Assembly (NCBI GenBank): GCA_022661535.1
Contig: JAKULF010000017.1
Coordinates: 62,001 to 126,000, forward strand
Origin: Eutypa lata
Taxonomy: Eukaryota; Ascomycota; Sordariomycetes; Xylariales; Diatrypaceae
Reading direction: 5' to 3'
Length of the DNA stretch: 64,000 nt
Shown piece by piece: positions 24,640 to 36,842 of this stretch. The translations under genes were made by a program, and so were the position numbers. The first letter of the stretch is position 1. Each line of letters opens with the position of its first letter. Below the pieces are notes generated by a model that was not told the DNA's origin, did not search any database, and saw nothing but the letters and a program-made list of their open reading frames with translations.

Positions 24640-26335
24640 ATGGCGGTTCGCCCTGGCGAGGAGAATGTCGCTACGCTGTAAGTTATGTCATGAATGAGAT
24701 AGAAAGAGTGGCCCATAGCCGTATACCTGGACCTAGCACCTAGGACGAGGGAGAAAGTTCCATGTTAACTAACTATGGCTTTGCTTCTCTTCGATAATGT
24801 AGTTTCGGGGATGTTCATTACTTCTACGGCCCTCCTAATGCGAACCCTCCCCATCATCGGTTCGACAAGGGGTCATACGTTTACTTATTCGAGAACGCGA
24901 ATGACCGGAGGGCTCGCATAGAGGTCGCGAATCAACCGGGCGCCGAAGATCAGGATGCCTTCGATGGATGTATGTGAGAGTTTCACCCGTATTTCATATG
25001 ACTTTATAGTTGGGGCACTAATTCTGACTTTGCATTTGTTCATGATATATAGTCTTGGATCACACTCGGGTAGCATATTCATACAAGCAGCAATGTGTCG
25101 TGAACATCATAGTCGACGGGGTCCCCGGCGCCCCCTTAGACCAGAGCCAATGGCACTTACCTACTTACGACCCTCAGAACCAGAATAAATACCACTACAG
25201 GCTCCACTCCATCGATATATACTTCTGGACGCAAACCGACGCACTCCAATTCATCAACGGCATCCGGCGGGTCCTCCCGGCATCTCAAGTAGAGGTGGCG
25301 GACGAGCCCCCGCCACCACCAGCGCAACACCCCTACGCGCAGCAACAGCAGCAGCAGCAATCTCACCACGACGTCGTAAACCCCCTCGTGCAAAAGCTCG
25401 AGCACGTCGCCGTCTCGGACCCGATCTACTCATCGCCTAAACCCACCCAGCAGAACATCCCTACCTTTGCACCTCCCCCGGGTGCTGCTACTACTGCTAC
25501 TAACGGGAAAGATTCACCTCAGCAGACCTTCGCCCCCATGGCCTACAACCCGGCCGCGCCCGCCGCCCCAGAGCAGATCCAGCACCGCGAGAAGACGCCC
25601 CCGCCCGTCGAGGAGGACGGCTACGATCTGCTCGCAGCTGCGGTCGCTCGGGATCACGGAGTGCCGGTGCCGGGATCGGCGGCGCCACCACCACCACCAC
25701 CACCACCAGGGGCTCCGTTCTCGCCCGGATTCCCTCCACCGACACCGGGAGCAACAGTCTCGGCTCCGCCTCCTAACGGCGTTGTTGGTCTCGCCAGCCC
25801 CGGCTACCCGCCCTCCCAGTTCGGACACATGCAGAGGTCCTCCACGATGCCCGTCTCGGGGCTCGTTTCGCCAGGTCTAGCGTCGCCGGGCTTAGTATCG
25901 CCCGGTCTGCCGACCCCCGGTCTCACGAGCCCCTACGGTGCGAACTTCCCCGGCTCGCCCGGTTTCGCGCCGCACCACCAGCAGGGCCAAGCCACAACGG
26001 GCGGCGTCCCCGTCGGAGGGTACCAGCCCACGCCGCCGCCGCCATCGGTGCAAAGTCCCGGTCTCCCGCCGCCGCCGGGCGGCTACGCGCCGCAGTTCAA
26101 CTACGCGGCGGGCGCGAACCAGATGCCGGCGGGCGGGGGCGGTATCGGCGATTACGGCATCCACCAGCAGGTGTACCGGCCGACGGAGGCGGAGGCGGGC
26201 TCGAAGTATAATGGCGAGAAGTACCGCCCGGCGTCGGGCGAGGGCGGCAAGCCGAGTCGGTTGGGCCAGAATGCGGAGAGGTTGGAGAAGGGCGTCACGG
26301 GGATGTTGAAGAGGTTTGAAAAGAAATTTGGGTGA
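24640..26335 (+). CDS. conserved filamentous-fungal protein, globular N-terminus and Pro-rich tail
   Basis: Three exons (24640-24677, 24803-24969, 25053-26335), 495 residues; introns of 125 and 83 nt are GT-AG and keep frame. The N-terminal about 145 residues form a folded domain: FGDVHYFYGPPNANPPHHRF, KGSYVYLFENANDRRARIEV, then QCVVNIIVDG and YHYRLHSIDIYFWTQTDALQF. They end at the helix GIRRVLPASQ, a layout that recalls a PH- or EVH1-like fold with a C-terminal helix; this is inference. Residues 150-440 are Pro/Gln/Gly-rich with a Q7 run and a polyproline run. A tandem SPGL/TPGL unit repeats about five times at about 340-365. The last 25 residues form a basic amphipathic helix (NAERLEKGVTGMLKRFEKKFG). 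No catalytic motif, signal peptide or membrane span is seen. I know the family only as a conserved unknown of filamentous ascomycetes; polyproline ligands suggest a cytoskeletal or membrane-trafficking adaptor. Confidence 0.82.
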
Positions 26336-29300
26336 ATGAAGGGAGGTAGGGAGGGATGCAGAGGAAAGGAGGAAGGGCAAAGGGGAGGTGTGTAATCTAC
26401 GTGGCTGCTTGATTAGTTGTTCAGTTGGACTTGGATATTAGCGTAGAGATAGTTATGAATGAACGTGTGGATATACCTAACCTACAGGGTGTTTAGGTTG
26501 TATTAAGTCTATTTGCATACCTACGAAGTGAGCTGCGGTCAACGAACAAGCAGCAAAGGATTGTCGGTGAATTGTAGCTAGGTGAATAAAATAATGCCTA
26601 GTTAAGTACTTGATGCAAGGCAATACACCCTCCAAACCGATGGAGCTCTCACACACCAAAGGACGTAGGTCCACGTCATAAAGTCAACCCCTGGCCTGCA
26701 ACAAGAGAGTCATATCTCCCCTGTCCTGTCCTGTCAAGGGACAGACTACCAGCTCCCGGCGCTACGGGTCAGCTGCTCGACCAGCCGGCTGGTTTATTAA
26801 CAACTATATAACTGACCACATGAGTATAGTATGAAAATTGCCAGCAGCGCGTACATCGTGGCGCGGCTAGGAAAATGCCTAATCAGGCTTGTGATGGAAA
26901 CGGCTGCATCTTTTCCCGGTGGCCAGCTTGCGAGTCTATGTTATACCTTTGTAGAAGTTGAATTTGTCATTAGATCGTTGTGATATTAAAAGTGGTAATA
27001 AGGTTATACCTCCCCAGTCACGCTCTGTTAAGACGTAAGTAGGTAAGCAAGGGGGCTGTGGATATGTACTCAACCAGCACGTGGCTTGCATAGGTACTTG
27101 ACGTCTATCAGGTATGTAGATATAGTTAAGTGAACACGAGCTTTTGATTCGTATTTTTTTTTATACCCTTCATGATAATTCTATGTCGTGTAGTCGGTTT
27201 CTATTATTACAAATAACTGCGACCTATCTATCTACCTACTCGGGTGTATTCACCAAGCTAGATGGCTTTCAGTGTACATAGTTACATAAAGTAACCAAGG
27301 CTCTCAGAAAGGATTTGGCAGTTGTGCAATATAATATCAATGCCGGAACTCCCATTGGAAGATATCCCCGAATTCACCGGCCGGGGAAGATAGTTTAAGC
27401 CCGCGCGCATAGCAAATGTGAGTTACGTAGTAGTTTTCGGGTTGAGCCATCTACCATCTACTTAGAAGCCGACGATATCAAAGCCGCCGCAATGGTACGT
27501 TACTTACTGTATTACGGGACTAAGAATGAACCGCCGTATGCACATAATGTAAACTAGATGCCGAACACACTTGAGAATCACATTTATTTATTAGCCAGCC
27601 TTACAGCGTAAATAAATGAATGGTCTGCACCGTTAAGCGAGGAGCTAAGCCAGTATGTAGTTATGTACCTAATGTATGAGTGGATGAGTTGGACACCCGG
27701 GCAGTCAGCACTAGAAAGACGAAGCTACCGGGGGCACGATGTTTTTTTGATTCGCCAATAGTTAATAAGACCATGGCCGACCATAGGCAAAGTGTCGTTG
27801 TAGATTGGAGATGAGACATGTTGAGCTAATAATGTCTTAGACATGTCTCACCGACTGCGAATTTCATTTGTACGTAGCTGCGTACCCAGGCAGCCCAGCA
27901 GCCCAGGTAGCTGATGTAAGGTACTAGATAGTCAACCCCAAGAGATCAGAGACATGACCTGAGTTAGTCTACATCTTATTTATCTAGATCTCTGCGCAAT
28001 CTGACAGATACTGATGAAGGTGATTTTTGAAGGTTGTTCACGAAGTTCAATTGCGGTTTAGTTAGTAGGTAGTTAATTCAGTGTTGTCAGAAATCCTTTG
28101 CAGTGGTTTGTGGCAGTGGTTGTCGATCGTCCGTGTTCAGCCACAAAAGCCCCTGGAAGTTACGAGGTTTTTTTTCCTTCTTGGTGACGAGCATCAGATC
28201 AGGCAAGTCAGATACTGCCACAATGCTAGGTACTTTCAAGACCCCACTTTCTCTACATGGAGGATTAAACTATCACCATGGCTCATGGGCCTGAGGCTCT
28301 CTCCCAAGGACATATCAAGAATACGCTGTGCTCCCACACAAGCAGAGAAAGAAAGAGGAGAAGGCCCTTTAGTTAAGGCAAGCGCTGGATGGGGTGTCCT
28401 ACATGTTATATTGCGACGCTGCACATGCGATGCGACAACATGATACCCTCCAAGAAAACCGAGCCGAGACGGCAATTTGAAGGGTCTGTTTGAGTCTAGG
28501 TAGGTATGTAGGTAAGTAGCCAGCCTAGCTACATATTCCTGCCGTTGATATAATATGTTTTGAGCTGGAGAAGGAATCCTATTGTACGTACATACAAGGT
28601 ATTGTCCTTCGACAGTGCAGCCGCCACCCCGCGTTGGGGGGCCGTGGGGCGAGATTATTTTCTGAATCCATTTCGGGGCGCAAGGCACGAGGACTTATTA
28701 GTTAAAGGCCCTTGTCGACTACGTAAGTTGTGATGCGTTGCGATGCGATGCTTGGATGCGAAACCTGAGTGGCTTTGCCTGACAACTTATCTACACATGA
28801 CATTTCCACCGTGATAATGTGATAGGTGCTGTATGTATGTCTGCAAAGACCCCACGCGCTGGCAAACGAATGGCTCCTCTTATTATTTATTACTCGTCGT
28901 CAGCTATCTTGATCTGGTAAGTGCCGATTCGATGCTGCGAACCCACCACGACGAGTAAAACGACCAATCGAACGGATATGATGCTACGGTAGTCGTCAGC
29001 ACGACGTTCGAGCTTGTTTCTTCCAGTGCCACGCAACGGAGGCCGCCAGGGATGTTTGGGTAACAAGAGAGGCGAGACACCTGACCGCTCAAGCTTATCA
29101 AATCCCGAAATGGCCGTCGTTACCAAAAGATTGATATGATACTTGGGTATAACGAATTGTAGAACAAAGGTTCAGGAGCTTAGCAACACGAGCTACCTGC
29201 CATTGATTGAAGTTAGCAGGTTAGTGATAAGAGATACGAAAATATACGATATGCCAACCTACGATATATGTTCAAGGTCTTTTGTATAACTCGCAACTTT

Positions 29301-31292
29301 ACGTCCCAAGCCTTCTAAGAGGTCTTCGTAGGATTGAATGCAAGGTAGAAAAGGTCTAGTTAAACAACTGCCTGTTCTTTGCTGCTGGAAGATCTGGCAT
29401 CACTCGCATGGGAAAAGCACCACCGAGCCGTATACCCCGGATTCACAGCATACATACATACACCCTACTTCCATATGTATGTATCTTACTTCATTGCAAC
29501 GTACCTACGATGATATCTCTGTCCATCAAATCCTATAGGACTGTTGTGTAGTTAGACCAACGACATTTAGATAGATAACTTGAATATGTTGGATCTGCTA
29601 TTGTTATTGATCATCCATCCATTCATTCATCCACCCATCCCTCGTCTCGTCCAGTTATATACCAACTACCCAATTCCCTCGCTTCCAAATCATCATCATC
29701 ATCATATCATCAGCTTGCAGCTATGTACAGCAAAAAGAAGCCGCGCCACAATTGATGAAATCATCTAACCTCTTAACTACTACCGCAAAACCGGGCCCAT
29801 TCGAAAGGACAGGATAAACCCTTGAAACCAAAGGGACCGTCGCTCAAAAAGTTTGAAGTACAACTAACTAACTAACGGTACCTGATCCTGGCGTGGTTAG
29901 GTAGTCACTGGCCCTGTATCACTCACCCCAGCCCCGATCTGAGTACGTATTTCTGGGTATATCGCGGACTTTTCAGTGGCTCGTCGTCGACCACCAAGAC
30001 TACACTACCGCAAGCTAAGCTCCCTCAGCCCCCAAGAGTGGCATTCCTGGTCCAGCCCTGCTTCATTTTTATGTGCTTTCGTTTGTATTCCCTTGATCGC
30101 TTCTTCTAATTGCCTTTTCGTTTTTTCATTATTATGATCTTTTTTTCCCTTTTAATTTTACTCTTATCTTATTTGTCGTCTTCCAGTTGCACAACATCTA
30201 CCGTTACTTCTCCTCCCCTGGGTTTATCTATATCTATGTAAATAGATACCTACCTACGTACGGCATACACGATATCTACTTAGAGGTAGTTATCTACATA
30301 TCTAAAGAGAGTGGAGACAGCAACGGGGGCGAAAACGTCCTCTCACTTGTTGCAGCCCACATCGGCGCTTACAGGGTCAACGGAAGCTCTTTACCTACAC
30401 TACCGGAGGGCGCGGACAACCAGGCAACGTGCCACTCCCGCTCTAGAATCATTGGTGATATTTGAAATATTGGGGGATATATTCCTTCAATCCCTTCAAG
30501 GCTTAAGTAGACAGACCAGAGACTCAACTCACCGACGTGCGTCGTTTTGCATCTTGGATATTAGTCGCAGATCTGCCTCGAGTTGTCTCCTCTTAGTTAC
30601 GTGGTTTCTGAAATTCCTTTAGCTGCAAAAGCTTTCTCGGTCTCGACCTCAATAGGGTCGTTCGCCCGTCCATCGATCCAAATCCACGGAACACGGAACG
30701 AGCGCGAGCGCGGCCTGGCAAAGCAAGCCCTTGGATGCTTACGACTGTTACCTAAAACTGCCTATCTAGCTCTAATTACCTACCTAGATACATACTACGT
30801 TTTACGAGCCTGCTCAGCAAATCAATTCTATTGGCAATTTTGTTTTGATTTCTTAAAACCTTCACGCTTTCACTATCTACCTATACATTCACTCATCCTT
30901 AAATATCCACCGTTAGGGAATCTCATTCACCCTACCCACCATCCACTATTTCCATCTACTACCTACCTACCTAATCTTTTAGCTTTACAGCTTCTTCTTC
31001 ACCTACGACTCCTCCTTAAACACTCACCTACTATCGTGTGTCTTGAATCACTGTGTTCCTTGCGATTACTTGAGATTTATACGCCGTCGTTCATATCTCT
31101 CTATACCAGTGCCACGACATAACTGAATTATCGATTATATCTGGTTCTTTTTAATTCGTTTCGTTCTAATGCAAACTGTTTGAGGTGACCCTGGGTTCAT
31201 TCCCTGGCCCACAATCGGTGATATAATCTACATAGTTATTGCTCGTAGGATTCTTCAACCTAGTCGCTCGTTCATACCTAAGTTTCGCCGAT
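26336..31292. other. intergenic, 5 kb, largest gene-poor stretch
   Basis: No frame with convincing coding character; the best (28081-28443, 120 codons) lacks any recognisable motif. An inverted repeat TGAGACATGT/ACATGTCTCA sits at 27811-27851. From about 29570 to 31290 the plus strand is strongly pyrimidine-rich, with CAT repeats and TACCTACC runs, and leads straight into the PPxY-protein gene. It may be an unusually long promoter plus spliced or unspliced 5' leader. A non-coding transcript is possible but not demonstrable here. Confidence 0.5.
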
Positions 31293-32737
31293 ATGCTACT
31301 CCCGCATCGAATACCCGTTCCGGTACGGCCTAATAGTGGCCGTACCCTCACGCCGAGGCAATCCACTCCTGAAAATAACAACAATCGCAACATGGTCCCC
31401 ACTACGGTATTTATTGTACGTCATATTCCTAATCTCCTTGCGGACACTTGTCCTTGCGCATGCGCTCGCGCCTCATAGCGGCCCTACTAACGTCAATTAT
31501 TCGATTGCGACAGGTCATTGGAGTCTTCGCGGCAGTGCTCTGTGTCATTGTCATATTCTGTCTCTTAAAGCGGAGGGGTAAAAAGGCAAACTCGAAGAAG
31601 GGCAAATACAAACAGACATCGGGCTCTGAACAGCAAATTGGGACACCCGCCAATCCTGACGCAGCCAACTCAGAGCGAAATGCCAATCGCAACGCTAGTA
31701 ATCCGACAGGCCAACCCACCAGAGAAACCTCGATCCGTTCAATTCTGACATTGCCGGCATATCGACATAATCCGAATGACAACGAGCGGGTACTGGGTCG
31801 GGAAGGAGAGCGCGATGGGGTCGACGTTGTTGTAGAGTTGCCCACTGCGGAGGAGATCGAGGCTATGCGGGACGAAGAAATGGAGGCACTCTATCAGGTC
31901 CGAGTCGAGAGGCGACAACAGATTGCTCAGCGAGAAGAACGGAGAAGGCTAAGAGAAGAGGCTAGACGGCGTGGTGATGTGGTGGCACTGGCAGAGTTGC
32001 GCTCCCAGGGGCGAGGTCCCACCAATACCAGTGCTGCAGATGGGTTACGCGAGGCTCACGTGGCGGCCAAGGAGCGCAGGCAACGCGCCGTTTCTAGCGT
32101 CAGCTATCATGATCTCGGCGTTGCTCGACATGATGGAACGAGGATCCGCGCTGGCAGTACTGACAGCGAGAGAATCGGGCTATTGTCCGACGCAGCGAGT
32201 ATGGCGCCATCGATGCGGTCGCATAACAGAGAGCGGAGCACAAGCTCCATCTTAAGCTTCGATAGCGAATCTGGTTTGCCCTCGCCGGGACTTCCAAGAT
32301 CCGGGGCCACGACGCCACGGTTGTCAAACTCCCACACCCGCGCGGGATCCAGCCCGGAGATCATCGTCGAGGCGGATTTGGGGGAGGCCGACATGTCCAC
32401 GCAGAGCCCGCCAGATTATGAGGAGGTCAGCCTAGACGATGCGAGATCGGGGGCGACAACGCCCGTGTTCAATAACGAGCCACCGCCGAATTACCCAGGA
32501 CCGTCGTCGGAGTGGGAGCGCAGAATGAGCTCTCATACCACAGATCTAGCCGATGGCGTGGGTTCGGGCGGTGTCCTGTCAAATGCCGGAGAGAACTCGG
32601 ATAGAAGAGGCTCGAGAACTTCCGTCCGGTCCTCGCGAGGAGTCGGTGGTGTTCCACAATTGCCTAGCCTCCGCATCGGAAGCCTGCCGCAGATCGTGAT
32701 CGAGCCGGGAGATTCCGGCCCCAATGAGCGCCGCTGA
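31293..32737 (+). CDS. single-pass membrane protein with PPxY motifs (putative ubiquitin-ligase adaptor)
   Basis: Two exons, 31293-31415 and 31514-32737, 448 residues; the 98-nt intron has donor GTACGT and acceptor CAG. ATG 31293 is the simplest start; 31239 and 31392 are in frame as alternatives. A short Pro/Asn-rich N-terminus is followed by one membrane span (about 42-59, VIGVFAAVLCVIVIFCLL) and a basic KRRGKK stop-transfer. A long cytosolic tail follows. Residues about 158-195 are a charged helix with coiled-coil look (EEMEALYQVRVERRQQ then EERRRLREEARRR). The tail carries LPAY (about 121-124), PPDY (340-343) and PPNY (365-368), the L/PPxY signals bound by WW domains of Nedd4/Rsp5 ubiquitin ligases, and many Ser/Thr-Pro sites. 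I infer an Rsp5 adaptor in the Golgi, endosome or plasma membrane system. The family is not named. Confidence 0.78.
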
Positions 32738-35339
32738 TCACCTGTCCCTACTCCATGTGCCAGTTTTGGATCTGGACATGGAGGTCTTTCCTATTACACT
32801 CCAATGAGAATCGAATCGAATCGAATTGAACGAAGACGGTGGGATTGAATATATATAATCTACAATCGCCGTTTGTTTTTGTCACCTACTGGAATATGTA
32901 TATGCATCCGGGTTTTTGAGGAAAATTGATGGTTCTATGCCACTGATTTACTATTTATTTATTTTGAATTTGTACCAAACCCATACCTGGAGTCACGGAT
33001 ATTACGACACGATGAGAAGGGACGAATACGCGACAAGGGAGGGAGGGGGACGGGGTGGGGCGAATGAACGAGCGTGCGTGCGTGCGTGCGTGCGTACAGA
33101 ATTGACTGTCTATCATGGTTTGGGCTATTGTACGAGCTACGAGGGATTTGGTTAGCAGGCGAGGTCGGGTCGTTCGAACGAGGATGTTTCGATGATTGGC
33201 CTTGGAATCTTTCAGACATACATGTAGAGGGAGCCATGGAATTGCTACCAACCTACATCATACATACTTACTGGTGAACAAGGTTACGTGTATACATCAA
33301 GCGTTGCTCTAGCAGTCTAGAGACACTTTAATTATACATGTTAGGCCCTTACTTCAATGCCTGCATTCGCGTTTCCTGCCGCCTGCAGATCCAACACTAC
33401 CTAGGTAGTTAGAATTTGAATGATTACTTCAAAATATATGCCCTTGGTCTTAGATATGAGACATGCATATGTAGGTATGCCTACCCCCTCTTCGGTTTCG
33501 TACAAGCAAAGGTTCGATCGAGGCTTCGGATGTTGTCACAGTCACACTGCAGCACCAGTAAATAAGTAAGTACGTGGTTCATCGGAAACAACTTTATGTG
33601 ACTTAAGTTCAACGGGCTCCAAGTACTACCTGAGTTTTCAACGTCGTTGTGGACAAGAGTACGGACAACCTCTGGTCAGCCTGCCTCTTATTGAAGAAGA
33701 GACAGACTCGCTTATACCTAGGTAGGTAGAGACTCCAACTCTTCTTATAGGACAGCTAATATATATGTATATACACCCGCATATACCTACTACCTACCTA
33801 CTTACCTTTAGTATGTATGTAGGTAGGTGTGCATGTTCGAGTTACCAATTAGCCGGTAATAGCTCATACACACATACATTACCTTACACTGACCACCAAC
33901 CAGCGCGTTTAATTGTTCTCCGCATGCGAGCTCGGGATCGTCCGTCGACGAGTCAAACTACCTACCTGCCTGTTGAGCATCACTTGCGTCGTGCTATTGT
34001 GTATGTATGTATTGTACGTAGAATAGCACCAATAGAAACAACAAACTCAATCCCCTTGTGACTTGGAACTAAGTACGTGTATCAAGGTAATCAATGAATC
34101 ACTACTACCTACCTCCGGGTTTCTCCTCCGTTCTCCTCTCGTACAAGCAGCAACCTTGAAGTATGTATGTAGATTTACATATATACGTACCTAATGTACG
34201 TACTACATGCATACACACTTTGGTGGTATTTCTTTCCCCGAAACCTTAGACCAACTTACCTACCTACATAGGTACCTAGTCCAACATATTCACTTCGTGT
34301 ATGGGCACATGCATGCATGGCCATGATGCGGACACGCATACAAAATGATTGCCAGTGCAGAAAGAAGAAAAATTAAGCTTACAGAGAAAAGCAATTTGCA
34401 ACCAATCAATCATCCGGCAGTCGCCTTACCCCTAGGCCCTGTCTTAGGGAAACTCTAATCATGGTTAATACCTCCAGCTACTCCGGCATGGCTACCTACC
34501 TACCTCAAGCTCTCCACCTACATACCTAGTTAGGTAGTTAGTACCTACGACATGATTATTTTTTAATACGTGATCTGTACCCATTGCATTAAAGTTACCT
34601 TCCTTAAGAGAGGGAGAGTAGTAACAATGGTGGGGTCGTCGACCGTTTTGGCTCAACTCAATCTTTTCTAGTGGAATGGAATCTTCCGTCTGGAATAAAC
34701 CGAGTGAAGCTTTGTCCCATTTAATAACAAAAAACCCCTACATTCTCCCTAACCACATAATTTTATAATAACTGGAGTTTCCATCTTATATTAGAAATCA
34801 CGAACCTGCTTAATAAACACGTCGGATTTGTAATACTATATCTTTGCGGCTCCCCATACCTACCTACCTGCTCAACCTATTAGGAGACCGTGATAAAGCT
34901 GATTGATAGGTGTGTGAGAGAACCACTCGGTATTGCGATATCAGAGGCAGGCGAAAGGTTTGGCCTAGTCTTGTGCCAAGATCCCTTTATATATTTCGGT
35001 TCCCATTCCGAAGAGGAAGGTTGAGAGATGATGTCCTTGTTATTTTGACCGAGAATCACAGCAAACAGACAGCCTGAAGTTGCAGTCCCGATCAAAATTG
35101 GTTAGGACACCGAGGACGTGGGTCATTGGGTTCAAAACGAGCTAGTACATAGTTAGAAGAGTATTGTTAGAAGAGCCAACACGTTCTTGGGTTGTGAAGA
35201 AAAAAAAGAAAACTATCATTTTCGCAAACACACACACATACATACATATACACGAAATCGGATCGCCTCTTGGAGTGGAGGGGTTGGTTAGCTGCAAGCT
35301 TGGTTCGTTAGTTAGTAGCAAAGCGAGACGACGACGAAG
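32738..35339. other. intergenic, 2.6 kb
   Basis: Plus-to-plus spacer with GTGC repeats (33072-33095) and dense TACCTACC/GGTAGGTA tetramers at about 33715-33830, 34100-34290 and 34495-34550. No protein-like frame. The 250 bases before 35340 contain a CA/CATA repeat and an A-rich tract and are the likely promoter and leader of the transporter. Confidence 0.5.
33072..33095. repeat. GTGC tetranucleotide microsatellite
   Basis: Five to six tandem GCGT units downstream of the PPxY-protein gene. Confidence 0.7.
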
Positions 35340-36842
35340 ATGACAGGGAAAGAAACACTAGCACACCCCACCACCGGCGGGGCCGCCGCTTCCTCCATCG
35401 AAGGCGTCGATCCCCGAACCGGAAGTCTAGAGATCAGCCCCGAGAAGGCCGACGAAAAAACGGGAACGGGCTACGGTACCCCATTAATGGACGGCGCCAC
35501 CTCCGACGCCACCACCACAACCGCCGTCGAAGATGCAGATACGCCGACATCAACAACAACAGCAACGCCACCTCCGCGCCCATCACCCGGGCCGGTGCCC
35601 GACGGCGGCTTCGAGGCCTGGATGCAGGTAGCCGCGTCCTTCGTCGTCATGATGGAATCGTGGGGCCTGATCAACAGCTTCGGCGTGTACCAGACATACT
35701 ACGAAACGGAGCTACTCTCCGACTACACCTCGTCGGCCATCAGCTGGATCGGGTCCATCCAAGGCGCCCTGCTCCTAATGCTAGGCATCGTGTCGGGCCC
35801 TCTCTTCGACGCGGGTCACTTCCGGGGCCTGATGGTAACGGGCCACTTCCTCGTGGTCTTCGGCCAATTCATGACCTCCCTCTGCACGGCGTACTGGCAG
35901 GTCCTCCTCGCTCAGGGGTTCTGCATCGGCATCGGCTGCGGTCTTCTCTTCCTGCCCTCCGCCGCCATCCTGAGCCAGTACTTCGCGCGCCGCCGCGCCA
36001 TCGCCCTCGGCTTGCAATCGGTCGGCTCGCCGCTCGCCGGGATTATCTTCCCGGTGATCTTCAGCCGGCTGGTGCCGTCGATCGGGTTCGGGTGGGCCAC
36101 GCGCGTCATCGCCTTCATCCTGCTGGGCCTGTCGGCCGTGCCCCTCCTCTTCCTCCGGCCGCGCGTCCCGCCGCCGGCGCACAAGCGCGCCTTCTTCGAC
36201 ACGACGGCCTTCCGCGACGGGCCCTACATGCTCTTCAACCTCGGGGGGCTCCTCGCCTTCGTCGGCCTCTACGTGCCGTACTTCTACATCCAGCTGTACG
36301 CGCTGCAGCGCGACCTGATCCCCGCGGGCTTCGACTCGGCCTACCTCGTGACGCTGCTCAACACGGGCAGCGTGCCGGGCCGCATCCTCCCCAACGTGCT
36401 GGCCGACTACTTCGCGGGGTCCTCGGTGGCGGTCCTGGGCGCGACGTCGCTCGCGGCCGGCGTGCTGGCCTTCGCCTGGCTGGGCGTCCGCAGCTTCGCC
36501 GGCGTCGTTGTCTTCGCGCTGCTCTTCGGCTTCTTCAACGGCGGCGTCACCAGCCTGCCGCCGAGCTCCATCGCCGCCCTCACGCCCGACCTCGCCCGCC
36601 TCGGCACCCGCATGGGCACGTCGTTCCTGTTCGTCGGCACGGCCGTGCTGATCGGCACGCCCATCGCGGGCGCGGTGCTGCGGAGCGGCGGCGACGAGAG
36701 CCCCGCTTGGACCGGCCTCATCGTCTATGCCGGTGCTACGCTGCTCGGGGGGTCGGTCCTGTATGCTGCTGCGCAGACGGGGCATGTCAGGAGGGAGAAG
36801 GAGAGGGCGAGGAGAGTTGATGCTGCTGCTGTTAAGGGGTAG
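35340..36842 (+). CDS. MFS transporter, monocarboxylate-transporter (MCT/Mch) family
   Basis: Intronless frame of 500 residues. The first about 80 residues are a hydrophilic Thr/Ala-rich cytosolic tail. The diagnostic PDGGFEAWMQVAASF, which opens helix 1 in fungal MCT-like permeases, follows at about 85. Twelve hydrophobic helices are visible in two groups of six: the first includes SAISWIGSIQGALLLMLG and GFCIGIGCGLLFLPS, and the loop after helix 6 carries the conserved FDTTAFRD segment. The second half has YVPYFYIQLYA and TGSVPGRILPN. MCT proteins move monocarboxylates or related acids with protons; fungal members include riboflavin and unknown-substrate carriers, so the substrate is not inferable. 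No biosynthetic genes flank it. Very GC-rich third positions make long false frames on both strands. Confidence 0.92.
   Translation: MTGKETLAHPTTGGAAASSIEGVDPRTGSLEISPEKADEKTGTGYGTPLMDGATSDATTTTAVEDADTPTSTTTATPPPRPSPGPVPDGGFEAWMQVAASFVVMMESWGLINSFGVYQTYYETELLSDYTSSAISWIGSIQGALLLMLGIVSGPLFDAGHFRGLMVTGHFLVVFGQFMTSLCTAYWQVLLAQGFCIGIGCGLLFLPSAAILSQYFARRRAIALGLQSVGSPLAGIIFPVIFSRLVPSIGFGWATRVIAFILLGLSAVPLLFLRPRVPPPAHKRAFFDTTAFRDGPYMLFNLGGLLAFVGLYVPYFYIQLYALQRDLIPAGFDSAYLVTLLNTGSVPGRILPNVLADYFAGSSVAVLGATSLAAGVLAFAWLGVRSFAGVVVFALLFGFFNGGVTSLPPSSIAALTPDLARLGTRMGTSFLFVGTAVLIGTPIAGAVLRSGGDESPAWTGLIVYAGATLLGGSVLYAAAQTGHVRREKERARRVDAAAVKG

Noticed and set aside
27811..27851. Inverted repeat TGAGACATGT/ACATGTCTCA as a mobile element
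   Set aside because: Arms are only 10 bp and 21 bp apart, with no target duplication; at most a small hairpin.
28081..28443. 120-codon frame as a gene
   Set aside because: No recognisable motif, no clear promoter or splice context, and ordinary non-coding composition.
35660..36820. Long frames of 386 (plus) and 334 (minus) codons over the MCT transporter
   Set aside because: Both are Arg/Pro/Gly or Ala/Glu-rich shadows of the transporter's codon bias; no membrane spans or motifs.
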